A stretch of DNA of 64,000 nt, from contig NZ_LWMI01000016.1 in the NCBI RefSeq assembly GCF_001640365.1, positions 372,001-436,000 of the forward strand. The letters are read 5' to 3'. The notes beneath the pieces are model-generated. The model saw only the letters and a program-made list of their open reading frames with translations, had not been told where the DNA came from and searched no databases. Origin of the DNA: Candidatus Arsenophonus triatominarum. Its GTDB lineage: Bacteria; Pseudomonadota; Gammaproteobacteria; Enterobacterales; Enterobacteriaceae. Positions within the stretch are counted from its first letter, which is position 1. Each line of letters opens with the position of its first letter. Both the position numbers and the translations under genes were made by a program. Below, one piece after another: positions 23,799 through 33,499 of this stretch.

Positions 23799-23824
23799 AC
23801 CCAGCTTATTAGCTGGGTTTTTGT
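23799..23824 (+). terminator. galE terminator
   Basis: Stem ACCCAGCT/AGCTGGGT with a TATT loop, followed by five T, 40 bases after galE. Confidence 0.88.
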
Positions 23825-23879
23825 ATATGTTATTTATCAATAATTGATAATTTCTATTTGTATTATAAGTTATAACGTT

Positions 23880-24057
23880 ATCTCTTTTCTTCTTACTAAT
23901 TGAGTATGAATTTCTGACAGACCAATTTTCTATCGAACGCTATCAGGATCGATTATTAATAACCAGTCTCGATAATATGAATGTTATTCCATTATTACTA
24001 TGGTGATACTGCCGATATTAGTCTACAAGGTGATATTGTTCAATTATCAAATATTAA
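23880..24057 (+). pseudogene. Unidentified decayed gene remnant
   Basis: Plus-strand readings FLTDQFSIERYQDRLLIT and, in a second frame, YYGDTADISLQGDIVQLSNI look protein-like but are joined only by a frameshift. They stop at the IS-A end at 24058. Family not recognised. Confidence 0.3.
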
Positions 24058-24371
24058 CACGAGTTTCGCAATCTCCAAAAAAGGAGTATAAATTCAAAAC
24101 AAGAAAAAATTAGGGTGTTCATATTTTGTCCGGTTATCCATGCATTAAAAATATCTATAAAACATTCTTACAAGTAAGCAGTGTAAGATACTCTGGTTTG
24201 GTGTTATCAGAAGTAAGCCCATCGCCTTTATCTCATAACACTATTAGTAGATGGCTAAAAAGTAGATGTTTTCAACCTAAAGACCTATGGCGATTAGTTC
24301 AACCTTCTATAGACAAAAAAAGCCCTTGCGTACTAATTGCCGATGATACATTGATTGCCAAAACACGTAGT
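24058..24371 (+). mobile_element. IS-A copy 4, 5' portion only
   Basis: Left end CACGAGTTTCGCAATCTCC followed by transposase ORF1 (24126 onward, MSGYPCIKNIYKTFLQVS). It breaks off after DDTLIAKTRS, where ME-1 copy 4 begins. The missing 3' half points to a deletion between repeats. Confidence 0.88.
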
Positions 24372-24563
24372 CACGAGTTTCGCACCAATAAAAAAACGCT
24401 CTATTTTTAAGTTTAATTCAGCATAATATATAAATAGACAAAATCTTATAAATTAAAAGCAACTTATTGTAATTTAAACAAATTTATACGTTTTAGTAAC
24501 TTGCAAATTAACCATTGCTTTTAAGCCATTTCTGGAATTTTATATGCCTGTGCGAAACTCGTG
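24372..24563 (+). repeat. ME-1 copy 4
   Basis: 192 bp. It truncates IS-A ORF1 and gives it the tail [12 protein letters not shown]. Flanks GTAGT and AACAT do not match. Confidence 0.9.
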
Positions 24564-24864
24564 AACATAAGAACAATAAGTGTGTTATTAAAAAATTTCA
24601 TCAATGATCTCGACTATGAAGTGATAGAATTGGTATTAATAATACGTTCATTATTTAACATTTCAATAACATTTGGTTGATTAAGTTTCAATGACCGAAG
24701 AATAATGCTATTAAGTTAGCTATTATTAATAGCCAGATGAAATAGCAGGTAATTTGTTATGACTTATCATATTGAATTAAAATGCAAAATAAGTTTGCCA
24801 CGCATTGTTGTTTATATTGCCGTAAGATTGATTAACGGCCTTAATTGTTAAACAAAAAATAGCA
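24564..24864. other. Gene-free stretch before the fhlA remnant
   Basis: About 300 AT-rich bases with no credible reading frame. They are downstream of fhlA on its strand. Confidence 0.45.
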
Positions 24865-25530
24865 TTAGAAAAGGTTATTTTTATCAATACCAAGGCGTTT
24901 CATGCGTGATAATAATGTTGTGCGTTTTAGCCCCAGTCGTAGTGCTGCGCCTTTAGAACCGGTAATAACACCATTGGTTTCTTTTAGGACACGGACGATA
25001 CGTTGATACGCATCTTCTACAGGATGAAATTCACTATTTACGCCCTTTACCGGAATTTTTGGTTCACTGGCATTGAAATTCATTTCCGCTAATGAGAGCT
25101 GAAGTACATTGCCTCGTGTCAATAAAACGGCACGTTCAATCACATTTTCTAGCTCTCGCACATTGCCTGGCCAATCCATTTTACTTAATAGCTGTAAAGT
25201 TTGCGCAGGAATGCTGTCAATATTGCGTCCGAGGCGGTTGGCAATTTTAAAAGTAAAAGCTTTCACCAGTAATGGAATGTATTTGGGCCGTTCCCGTAAT
25301 GGGGGAAGGTAGATAGGAAAAACATTCAGTTGATAATAGAGATCGGCTCTAAATTCACGATCGGCAACCATTTGCCTAAGGTCACGGTTAGTGGCGGCAA
25401 TAAGACGTACATCTGTGTGGATGAGCCGGTTACCACCTAGGCGTTCAAATTCTTGTTCTTGTAATACCCTCAACAGCTTAGATTGAAGTTCCAGTGGCAT
25501 ATCGCCCACTTCATCTAAAAATAACCTGAG
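24865..25530 (-). pseudogene. fhlA: Formate hydrogenlyase activator FhlA, C-terminal fragment
   Basis: Sigma-54-dependent activator remnant. About 220 codons remain of the family's roughly 690. The AAA+ part begins in the middle of Walker B (FLDEVGDMPLELQSKLLRVL) and keeps GGNRLIHTDVRLIAATNRD and the WPGNVRELENVIERAVLLTR region. The Fis-type HTH at the end (LGLKRTTLLSRMKRLGIDK) is almost identical to E. coli FhlA. The GAF and remaining AAA+ parts were removed at the IS982 junction at about 25528, so it cannot sense formate. Confidence 0.88.
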
Positions 25531-26218
25531 TTCGGGATAAGAAATAAAGTGAAAGTCTTGCTATTCAAATAGTTGAATGCGCATATTTTGTTAAAATACT
25601 CTAACAATCTGGTTAAAGCGTAGAGCATTGTTAAACAATTATGGAAAATCTTACTGAACTTTATTGCCTGATGGATGATTTTTGTAAAGACTTCGAGCCA
25701 ATGCATGAAATTTTGCTGAATAACGGTAGTAAGCGTCGTAGACGGTCTACTCAGCTTTCATTGGCTGAAATGATGACACTGGTTGTTTTGTTTCATCAAC
25801 TCCGATTCAGCCAATTCAAGGTATTTTATCTCTATCATGTCCGTTTATATCTCAGGAAGGAATTTCCTAACTTGCCATCATATTCACGCTGCGTAGAGTT
25901 ACTTCCGCGTAGTGCCTTAGCTTTAACGGCACTGTTTGAGTCAATTAAGGGAAAGTGCACGGGTCTGTCGGTTGCCGATTCCACTCCGATAGCTGTGTGT
26001 GATAACTTACGGATCCGCCGGCATAAAGTCTTCGATGGGATAGCTGGACAAGGAAAAACCTCAACAGGTTGGTTCTTTGGTTTCAAACTTCATGTAATTA
26101 TCAATCATTTGGGGGAAATACTCAGTTTTCGACTTACACCAGGAAACACAGATGATCGGAAACCATTACCTGAGCTGATAAAAGATCTTTCTGGTTGTTT
26201 GTATGCGGATAAAGGGTA
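25528..26218 (+). mobile_element. IS982-family element, 5' part
   Basis: Starts with the terminal repeat ACCTGAGTTCGGGATAAG inside fhlA and continues through two thirds of the transposase. It is cut at 26218 by ME-1 copy 5. Confidence 0.88.
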
Positions 26219-26261
26219 CACGAGTTTCGCACAGGCATATAAAATTCCAGAAATGGCTTAA
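25641..26261 (+). pseudogene. IS982 transposase with an ME-1-encoded tail
   Basis: MENLTELYCLMDDFCKDFEP opens the protein. DSTPIAVCDN and LPGNTDDRKPL-like segments (LTPGNTDDRKPLPELIKDL) carry catalytic Asp residues. Translation then runs into ME-1 and ends in [13 protein letters not shown]. About 195 native residues remain of the family's ~290. Confidence 0.85.
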
Positions 26262-26410
26262 AAGCAATGGTTAATTTGCTAGTTACTAAAACGTATAAAT
26301 TTGTTTAAATTACAACAAGTTGCTTTTAATTTATAAGATTTTGTCTATTTATATATTATGCTGAATTAAACTTAAAAATAGAGCGTTTTTTTATTGGTGC
26401 GAAACTCGTG
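26219..26410 (-). repeat. ME-1 copy 5
   Basis: 192 bp, joins IS982 to the P2-like gpA remnant. Flanks GGGTA and CAGTA share only three of five bases, so this is probably a deletion joint and not a simple insertion. Confidence 0.9.
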
Positions 26411-27300
26411 CAGTAATCTCGACTGATTAAACGTGCAACAGCTGCATACACCTGGCGAAGGGGCATCGCTTGATGATCTTTTCCCTGCGTACGCTGACGT
26501 AATGTTTTTTGATAGGATGAATAGTATTCTGGGGTGACATGTAACCCTCGCGCCAATTCCGCCAAACGGCCATAAATATCGGTTTGGACAGTCTCATCAA
26601 AAATCCGGTTTCTATCGCCCTGATGTGATTTGATGATTTGATCACAACAACTTTCATAGAAACACGAGTTTCGCACAGACATATAAAGTTCTAAAAATAG
26701 CTAAAATAATGTTTTATCCGCAAGATATTAAATAATATAAAATATATATTTATTTCAATAAGTTATATTTTAATTAGCAATTTTTGCGAATTATATATTA
26801 TGTTGAATTGAACTTAAAAATAACTTGTTTATTTGTCGGTGCGAAACTCGTGAGAAATTGAAAAAAACCTGACAGGTTGCTGGCTAACTGTTTAATCCGT
26901 GTATTATTCATGTCAAGCAGCAAATTGAAATCAAGAATATCTGGGGTATCGATAAGGGGCACGGGCCAGTTTTCAACAAGCATTTCATAACGTTGATTGA
27001 CAGCTGGCAGTCGTGGCCAGATTTTTTGATGAAACTAAAATAAAGAAAGTGATGCGCCTCATGCAAGCCCTTTTCACTGATTAACGATTGATAACGTTTT
27101 TGATAACGGTAACGTAAATGCTGAGGTAACGATGCGATATCGTTTAAAATCGCTTGCCCCTGAACTATCTCACGGGTAAGCGGTTTCGGATAGGAAACTG
27201 CTTCATGTCGGGGATGATTCCACCAATACTTAAATGCCATCTGGGGTGAATAGGTCACTGGTGAGACAGTAAAATCAATAGTGGCATGCCTCATTGACAT
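26411..27300 (-). pseudogene. P2-type phage replication initiator gpA, N-terminal part
   Basis: Rolling-circle initiator of P2-like phages, here only about the first 280 codons. Start ATG at 27300 or 27294, with a G6 run as ribosome site. It reads KYWWNHPRHEAVSYPKPLTR and ILNDIASLPQHLRYRYQKRY, then shifts frame near 27028 to PRLPAVNQRYEMLVENWPVP. ME-1 copy 6 interrupts it (26663-26852), and it resumes with TVQTDIYGRLAELARGLHVT until ME-1 copy 5. The nicking Tyr region lies beyond the break. Confidence 0.75.
26663..26852 (-). repeat. ME-1 copy 6, divergent subtype
   Basis: 190 bp. The terminal 14 bases match ME-1 and it has a perfect AGAAA duplication. The interior differs strongly from all other copies (for example TTATCCGCAAGATATTAAAT). 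A separate lineage using the same ends. Confidence 0.85.
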
Positions 27301-27615
27301 GCACCCCCCTAATTTATCGGGATCAAGCAGATTAATCGCAGTTTCACAACGGCGCGATAAGATCTCGACGGTTTCCCGATGGTGATCAAGGGTACTTATC
27401 TCGTTGGCATTTGTTCTTAGCGTATGATGTGAAATTAAATCCATTACGAGTCGCACCGGATCGGCATGAAGACAGACAACTTCGTAACACCGTGAGGAAG
27501 GATTCGCTTCCAATAAGCGCCATTCCATTTTATGGGTGTGTGAATTTTGCTGGCACGAAATGGCAAAGCGGGTGCCAAAAATATAAACGCCCGTTTTGGG
27601 GTCTAACGGGCTCAT
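27301..27615 (-). CDS. Small phage ORF fused by read-through to gpA
   Basis: 105 codons from ATG 27615: MSPLDPKTGVYIFGTRFAIS, then CYEVVCLHADPVRLVMDLIS. No stop separates it from gpA; the frame runs through TTA GGG GGG TGC ATG. A one-base change in the G6 run would separate the two genes, which is how I expect the parent phage to be. The start overlaps the dam stop. Family unknown. Confidence 0.5.
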
Positions 27616-28111
27616 GACTTGCCTCCGAGTACGGCAATGATTTCTTTTGCGAGCTGCCGCTTACCCGAGATTGCCCGTGGTGCGGATATTTCATGAACCG
27701 TAAATCCCAGATTGACATAAAGTGATTTTGCGGCAATTGAATTAGAAACGGTGATAGGGTTTCCCTGATGGGTATTAATTTTTTTTAGCCTTTTGGCTAA
27801 CTTTTTATGTTCCGCTTCGGTAAATTTCTCAGGGCAGTATTGAGTAAACCCGTTTTTATGATCCAGATAAGGTGGATCACAATAAATCCCATCCCCGCTT
27901 TTAACTAATGACAGGGTTTCTGACCAGTCACGACAGCACAAGGTCATTGATTGCGATTGACGGCCGATAAATCGATTGATTTCTTTTTCGGGGAAATAGA
28001 CCGTTTTATATTTTCCCGCCGGAACATTAAATTGGCCTTTTTGATTATACCGACAGAGGCCATTAAAACCGTGCTTATTTAAATACAGAAAACACACCGC
28101 CCGCCACAATA
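27612..28111 (-). pseudogene. Phage DNA adenine methyltransferase (Dam type), N-terminally truncated
   Basis: N6-adenine methylase fold. The last ~165 codons are present: FPEKEINRFIGRQSQSMTLC, the catalytic motif IV GIYCDPPYLD, then AKSLYVNLGFTVHEISAPRA. The S-adenosylmethionine-binding N-terminus is lost at IS-B copy 3. Its position next to gpA fits P2-like replication modules. Confidence 0.8.
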
Positions 28112-28992
28112 TAGCTAGGCGACTTAATTTTGATTACAAGGTGTGTTATGAGTTATACAATTGATTTTCGACGTAAAGTAATATCTGTAAGGAAAGCCGA
28201 AGGTTTAACAATTCGAGAAACTGCGAAACAATTCCGTATTGGAAAAGCGTCTTTAGTACGTTGGCTTAAACGACCAGAGCCAAAAAATTCAACGCCACGT
28301 AAGAGGAAGCTCGATAAAAATGCTTTAGCAAAAGATGTGGAACAGTATCCAGATGCTTACCAAAAGGAACGGGCAGAGCGATTCGGTGTTTGTAAAAAGA
28401 CTATTTGGCAATCCCTTAAAAAGCTGGGATTAACCTATAAAAAAAACTCTATTCCATCCAAAAACCAACGAAAGCGACAGGCTGGCACATCAGCAAAAAA
28501 GACAACAGTATGAAAAAAAAGATAAATCTGTTGTTTTTATTGATGAAAGTGGTTTTTCACATGACACTCCACGAACTCACGGCTATTCCCCAAAAGGTCA
28601 CCGTTGTTTTGGCCTGAAAAACTGGGGTGCTAAGGGAAGAACAAATGTTATTGGCGCTTTATTGGGAACAACCCTTTTTGCTATCGGATTATTTGATTGC
28701 AATATTAATCGTGATGTTTTTTATGTTTGGATCACAAAAATATTGCTCCCAGAACTTCCTGAAAATTCTGTTATTTTTATGGACAACGCTAGCTTTCACA
28801 AAGGTAAGAATATTGAACAGGCAATTATAAACTCAGGACACCAGATAGAATATTTGCCTGTGTATTCACCAGATTTAAATCCTATAGAACATAAATGGTC
28901 TCAAGCTAAACGTAAAAAGATGGAAACAGGATGCACTATCGATGACCTGTTTTTAATACATATGCTGTAATCAAAATTAAGTCGCCTAGCTA
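28112..28992 (+). mobile_element. IS-B copy 3, at a recombination joint
   Basis: 881 bp with intact ends. The left flank is the phage dam gene and the right flank is IS-A interior, so the two sides were not contiguous before. Ectopic recombination or adjacent deletion is implied. Confidence 0.93.
28148..28970 (+). CDS. IS630-family transposase (IS-B copy 3)
   Basis: Same two-ORF layout as copy 2. One amino-acid change in ORFB (IINSGHQ for IINAGHQ). Confidence 0.85.
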
Positions 28993-29652
28993 TAATCTAA
29001 CAACTGTTGAATCAATTCCTATTGATTATCGTATTTATGATAAAGATTCTGATGGAAAAACAAAAAACACGCACTTTTCCGAAATGTTCGCTCTTGCTAA
29101 AAAAAAAGAGGGATCATACCAGAAGCGGTAGTGATGGATGCCTGGTATTCTACCTGGATAATCTGAAATCAATTCGCTCTCATGGTTGGGTCTGGGTAAC
29201 CACGCTGAGAAAAACAGGATTGTTAACCATAACAAACAACTGAACAAGTTAGACATCTCAGAAAAAGGAACTCCAATACACTTAAGAGGCTACGGTTGGG
29301 TGACTGTTTTCAAATTTACAGCCAAAAACGGCCGTATTGATTACAGAGTAACAAACAAAGACAATCCCACCCGTCAATACGTCAAATCTATCATGGATGC
29401 CCGTTGGTCTGTTGAAGTTTATCATCGAGAAGTTAAACAAAATTGTAGTATTGAACGCTGTTAGGCTCGCACGAGCCGAGCGCAAAGAAATCATATTTTT
29501 CTCGCTATTTCTGCGTGGTTTGAACAACATAAACGTCGTATATCTGAAAAAATAACCCTTTATCAACAAAATTGGCATGTAATCAAAAATGCTATTACTG
29601 AGCACATCCGTGTTTTATTAGCGTACCCAATTAGTTTTGTGCGAAACTCGTG
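28993..29652 (+). mobile_element. IS-A copy 5, 3' portion
   Basis: Plus-oriented internal part to right end GTGCGAAACTCGTG at 29652. The transposase piece carries frameshifts near 29100, 29150 and 29210 and a nonsense change (ERC then TAG at 29462), so it is dead. Confidence 0.88.
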
Positions 29653-29791
29653 TATTAATGTCAGTTTTTTGTTCTTATTTATTACTAGGTTAGTTTTTAA
29701 CGGACTCGCCAGTTAATCGATAAGGGTAGTGCTGATTAGATTTAGGCATAGTATCCTCATTAAGTTATCGGTTTTATTGCGATGATAGAAA
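29653..29791 (-). CDS. Tiny phage-like ORF (possible)
   Basis: On the minus strand ATG at about 29749, preceded by GAGGA, encodes MPKSNQHYPYRLTGESVKN and a stop. The ribosome site is good, but 19 codons are too few to judge. Confidence 0.25.
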
Positions 29792-29983
29792 CACGAGTTT
29801 CGCACCAATAAAAAAACGCTCTATTTTTAAGTTTAATTCAGCATAATGTATAAATAAACAAAATCTTATAAATTAAAAGCAACTTATTGTAATTTAAACA
29901 AATTTATACGTTTTAGTAACTTGCAAATTAACCATTGCTTTTAAGCCATTTCTGGAATTTTATATGCCTGTGCGAAACTCGTG
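29792..29983 (+). repeat. ME-1 copy 7
   Basis: 192 bp with a perfect AGAAA duplication on both sides. Confidence 0.95.
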
Positions 29984-29989
29984 AGAAAA

Positions 29990-30684
29990 AGAAATAAGAT
30001 TTTTTAATTGCGTTATTTCAAGAAATCCCCAACATAAAATTATTATGGCGATGTTTTAATTTCTTGAGGATGTTTTCCAAGAATTTCGATAACGGCCTGA
30101 AAAATAGAGTTAAGATCCCGTTCAAAAATAATACCAACATTTAATTGCATTTCTTTTATCGCATTGATGATAGCTATCATGAGTGCTAATTTTTCTTTCG
30201 GAGTAAGGTTTTTTATCTCCTGTTTTTTATTTTCTTCAGGAAGTCTCCCGAAAAAAGTGAATGAATGGTATTAATGACTAATTGATCTAACGGTTTAGCC
30301 TCTAGCGCTAATTTTTCCTCGTTATCCTTTTTTTGATAATATTCAATATGGATAATTCGGCAAATTTTTTATCGTCATTAAATCACGAGTTTCGCACAGG
30401 CATATAAAATTCCAGAAATGGCTTAAAAGCAATGGTTAATTTGCAAGTTACTAAAACGTATAAATTTGTTTAAATTACAATAAGTTGCTTTTAATTTATA
30501 AGATTTTGTTTATTTATACATTATGCTGAATTAAACTTAAAAATAGAGCGTTTTTTTATTGGTGCGAAACTCGTGTAAATAACTCAATGTGATTACCATC
30601 AAAGGCGAGGCCGTGAAGGTTATTTATTCCAAACTTTTTAGCATGTTCAGTAAGATGTGCGATTACTTGATAATAGACTGCCAT
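29990..30684 (-). pseudogene. Hypothetical prophage gene, split by ME-1 and frameshifted
   Basis: Starts at ATG 30684 with AGAGGG 6 bases upstream: MAVYYQVIAHLTEHAKKFGI, then FDGNHIELF. ME-1 copy 8 inserted there (30384-30575). After removing it and one TAAAT the frame continues NDDKKFAELS, then needs two shifts to reach EYYQKKDNEEKLALEAKPLD and KEKLALMIAIINAIKEMQLN, ending EIKTSP. About 155 residues originally. Family not recognised; the C-terminal half is predicted helical. Confidence 0.45.
30384..30575 (-). repeat. ME-1 copy 8
   Basis: 192 bp with a perfect TAAAT duplication. Confidence 0.95.
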
Positions 30685-30824
30685 GGTTACCCTCTTAAAA
30701 ATTAGATTAGTGAGTCGGTTTTTATGCCCTGACCGAAAACAGGGTGTTGTGGTATAGTGCTTATGCCCACTTTTTCTTTGCAGTGAGCGTTGGGCATAAA
30801 ATCCAACAACAAGGCGTGAAGTCC

Positions 30825-30917
30825 ATGTCCCAAGAAAGCAAAGACGATACCCGATTACATAAACCTGCCCCGTCACAGCAAGAAGAACAAAAGACAGGGG
30901 ATAACGATAAAAAATAA
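30825..30917 (+). CDS. Small charged peptide ORF upstream of the 2-TM protein
   Basis: 30 codons: MSQESKDDTRLHKPAPSQQ, then EEQKTGDNDKK. It is hydrophilic with no secondary structure cue. It ends 11 bases before the next start, and the GGAG of that gene follows its stop directly, so the two look co-transcribed. Confidence 0.45.
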   Translation: MSQESKDDTRLHKPAPSQQEEQKTGDNDKK

Positions 30918-30928
30918 GGAGTCCCAAA

Positions 30929-31399
30929 ATGGAACAGCCATCCGAACACATTAAATTTGAAGTCAATTACTCGATTTACCTTGCCGAAATGACAGAAATC
31001 TTTAATCGCCGGATTAATCAGTTTTGTACCTTTTGGCAAATACTTTTCGGGGCAGCTATTTTTGGTGGTATTCAACACGAATGGTTGTTGGGTTTTCTGA
31101 TTGCCTTGACTTCCGCCATTCAGTTTGTTGTTAAATTTGGTGAAAAAGGCGGTAGCGCAAAATCCCAAGTCAGACGTTACCGAAGGCTGGCGGATGAACT
31201 TCCGCAACTGGATGAAAACCAGATTAAAGCGAGGATGCGAGAGATTGAAGAGACCGACACACAACCCTTGACCGCGCTTTATCATCCCGCCAAAAAAAGG
31301 GCAAGTATTGCGTTGTACGGTGTTGATAGAGAAGCTGAACACCCCCTTACGCGATGGGAACAAATGATTGCTTTCATCGGCGGTGGCATTCCTAAGTAG
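30929..31399 (+). CDS. Two-membrane-segment protein, SLATT-like, phage moron
   Basis: 156 residues with GGAG 7 bases before the ATG. Residues 1-35 are soluble (EVNYSIYLAEMTEIFNRRIN). Two hydrophobic segments follow at about 36-50 (FCTFWQILFGAAIFGGI) and 53-69 (WLLGFLIALTSAIQFVV). After them comes a basic helix with RRYRRLADELPQLDENQI. This layout of a short head, 2 TM helices and a helical tail with a Tyr/Leu pattern resembles SLATT-domain membrane effectors. That assignment is inference and not a motif match. It is intact, between two MITE-scarred phage genes, and probably inner-membrane. Confidence 0.6.
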   Translation: MEQPSEHIKFEVNYSIYLAEMTEIFNRRINQFCTFWQILFGAAIFGGIQHEWLLGFLIALTSAIQFVVKFGEKGGSAKSQVRRYRRLADELPQLDENQIKARMREIEETDTQPLTALYHPAKKRASIALYGVDREAEHPLTRWEQMIAFIGGGIPK

Positions 31400-31460
31400 T
31401 GACATCGGGTTACCTCTTTAAATGCGTTTGTGTACTATGTGGTGACGATACTTTCATTTC

Positions 31461-31652
31461 CACGAGTTTCGCACAGGCATATAAAATTCCAGAAATGGCT
31501 TAAAAGCAATGGTTAATTTGCAAGTTACTAAATCGTATAAATTTGCTTAAATTACAATAAGTTGCTTTTAATTTATAAGATTTTGTCTATTTATATATTA
31601 TGCTGAATTAAACTTAAAAATAGAGCGTTTTTTTATTGGTGCGAAACTCGTG
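31461..31652 (-). repeat. ME-1 copy 9
   Basis: 192 bp with a perfect ATTTC duplication. Confidence 0.95.
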
Positions 31653-32020
31653 ATTTCGTCACTCGCCGTAGCAAAGTTGTAAATTTCCCTGGTGTTAAAT
31701 AAAAAATAATTAGTTATATTTTTAATGATTAATTGTTCTAAAAGTTTTATTTTGATTGAATTGCCAATCTTTAATTTCTGGTGATAATTCAATCTGTATC
31801 AGTAAATGATCATGAAGATACAATCGTAATAATTTACCGTCACAGGCGGGCACAACGGAAAGTTCATCAATGCCATCACATAAGCCAGTCTTGTCGCTTT
31901 GACTCTTAAGCTAGGATTTCTCATTATATTTATCCCCTTGTATAATTTATCGATATAGTGGATTGCCTGAGCCATCGCATCAAACATGCCCAAAGAGTCT
32001 TTGCCATACCAGACGTGATA

Positions 32021-32901
32021 TAGCTAGGCGACTTAATTTTGATTACAAGGTGTGTTATGAGTTATACAATTGATTTTCGACGTAAAGTAATATCTGTAAG
32101 GAAAGCCGAAGGTTTAACAATTCGAGAAACTGCGAAACAATTCCGTATTGGAAAAGCGTCTTTAGTACGTTGGCTTAAACGACCAGAGCCAAAAAATTCA
32201 ACACCACGTAAGAGGAAGCTCGATAAAAATGCTTTAGCAAAAGATGTGGAACAGTATCCAGATGCTTACCAAAAGGAACGGGCAGAGCGATTCGGTGTTT
32301 GTAAAAAGACTATTTGGCAATCCCTTAAAAAGCTGGGATTAACCTATAAAAAAAACTCTATTCCATCCAAAAACCAACGAAAGCGACAGGCTGGCACATC
32401 AGCAAAAAAGACAACAGTATGAAAAAAAAGATAAATCTGTTGTTTTTATTGATGAAAGTGGTTTTTCACATGACACTCCACGAACTCACGGCTATTCCCC
32501 AAAAGGTCACCGTTGTTTTGGCCTGAAAAACTGGGGTGCTAAGGGAAGAACAAATGTTATTGGCGCTTTATTGGGAACAACCCTTTTTGCTATCGGATTA
32601 TTTGATTGCAATATTAATCGTGATGTTTTTTATGTTTGGATCACAAAAATATTGCTCCCAGAACTTCCTGAAAATTCTGTTATTTTTATGGACAACGCTA
32701 GCTTTCACAAAGGTAAGAATATTGAACAGGCAATTATAAACGCAGGACACCAGATAGAATATTTGCCTGTGTATTCACCAGATTTAAATCCTATAGAACA
32801 TAAATGGTCTCAAGCTAAACGTAAAAAGATGGAAACAGGATGCACTATCGATGACCTGTTTTTAATACATATGCTGTAATCAAAATTAAGTCGCCTAGCT
32901 A
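32021..32901 (+). mobile_element. IS-B copy 4
   Basis: 881 bp, clean TA duplication; the host gene reads through when it is removed. Confidence 0.95.
32057..32879 (+). CDS. IS630-family transposase (IS-B copy 4)
   Basis: Protein identical to copy 2 in both ORFs. One silent change (ACA for ACG at the Thr of NSTPRKR). Confidence 0.86.
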
Positions 32902-33499
32902 TAACGTGTAATGGGATTTATTATTTTTCTAGGCAATTTGATAATGTCAAAATCACGATAACAAAAACTGTGAGCACTTTTTTGTTTAACACGAGTTTCG
33001 CACAAAACTAATTTGGGTACGCTAATAAAACACGGATGTGCTCAGTAATAGCATTTTTGATTACGTCCCAATTTTGTTGATAAAGGGTTATTTTTTCAGA
33101 TATACGACGTTTATGTTGTTCAAACCACGCAGAAATAGCGAGAAAAATATGATTTCTTTGCGCTCAGCTCGTGCGAGCCTGACAGCGTTCAATACCACAA
33201 TTTTGTTTAACTTCTCGATGATAAACTTCAACAGACCAACGGGCATCCATGATAGATTTGACGTATTGACGGGTGGGATTCTCTTTGTTTGTTACTCTGT
33301 AATCAATACGGCCGTTTTTAGCTGTAAATTTGAAAACAGTCACCCAACCGTAGCCTCGTAAGTGTATTGGAGTTCCTTCTTCTGAGATGTCTAACTTGTT
33401 CAGTTGTTTGTTATGGTTGACAATCCTGTTTTTCCTCAGCGTGGTTACCCAGACCCAACCATGAGAGCGAATTGATTTCAGATTATCCAGACTAGAATA

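Larger units (their letters stand above)
31740..32989 (-). pseudogene. Hypothetical gene split by IS-B and frameshifted
   Basis: Reading down from 32989 (minus): KQKSAHSFCYRDFDIIKLPR, IS-B copy 4, then YHVWYGKDSLGMFDAMAQAI and HYIDKLYKGINIMRNPSLRV. A shift near 31890 then leads to CDGIDELSVVPACDGKLLRL and IQIELSPEIKDWQFNQ. About 125 codons are recoverable and the 5' end is lost at IS-A copy 6. I do not recognise the family. Confidence 0.4.

Noticed and set aside
31598..31792. 64-codon minus ORF ending [17 protein letters not shown]
   Set aside because: Its last third is ME-1 sequence and the rest is an out-of-frame end of the broken gene next to it; not an independent gene.
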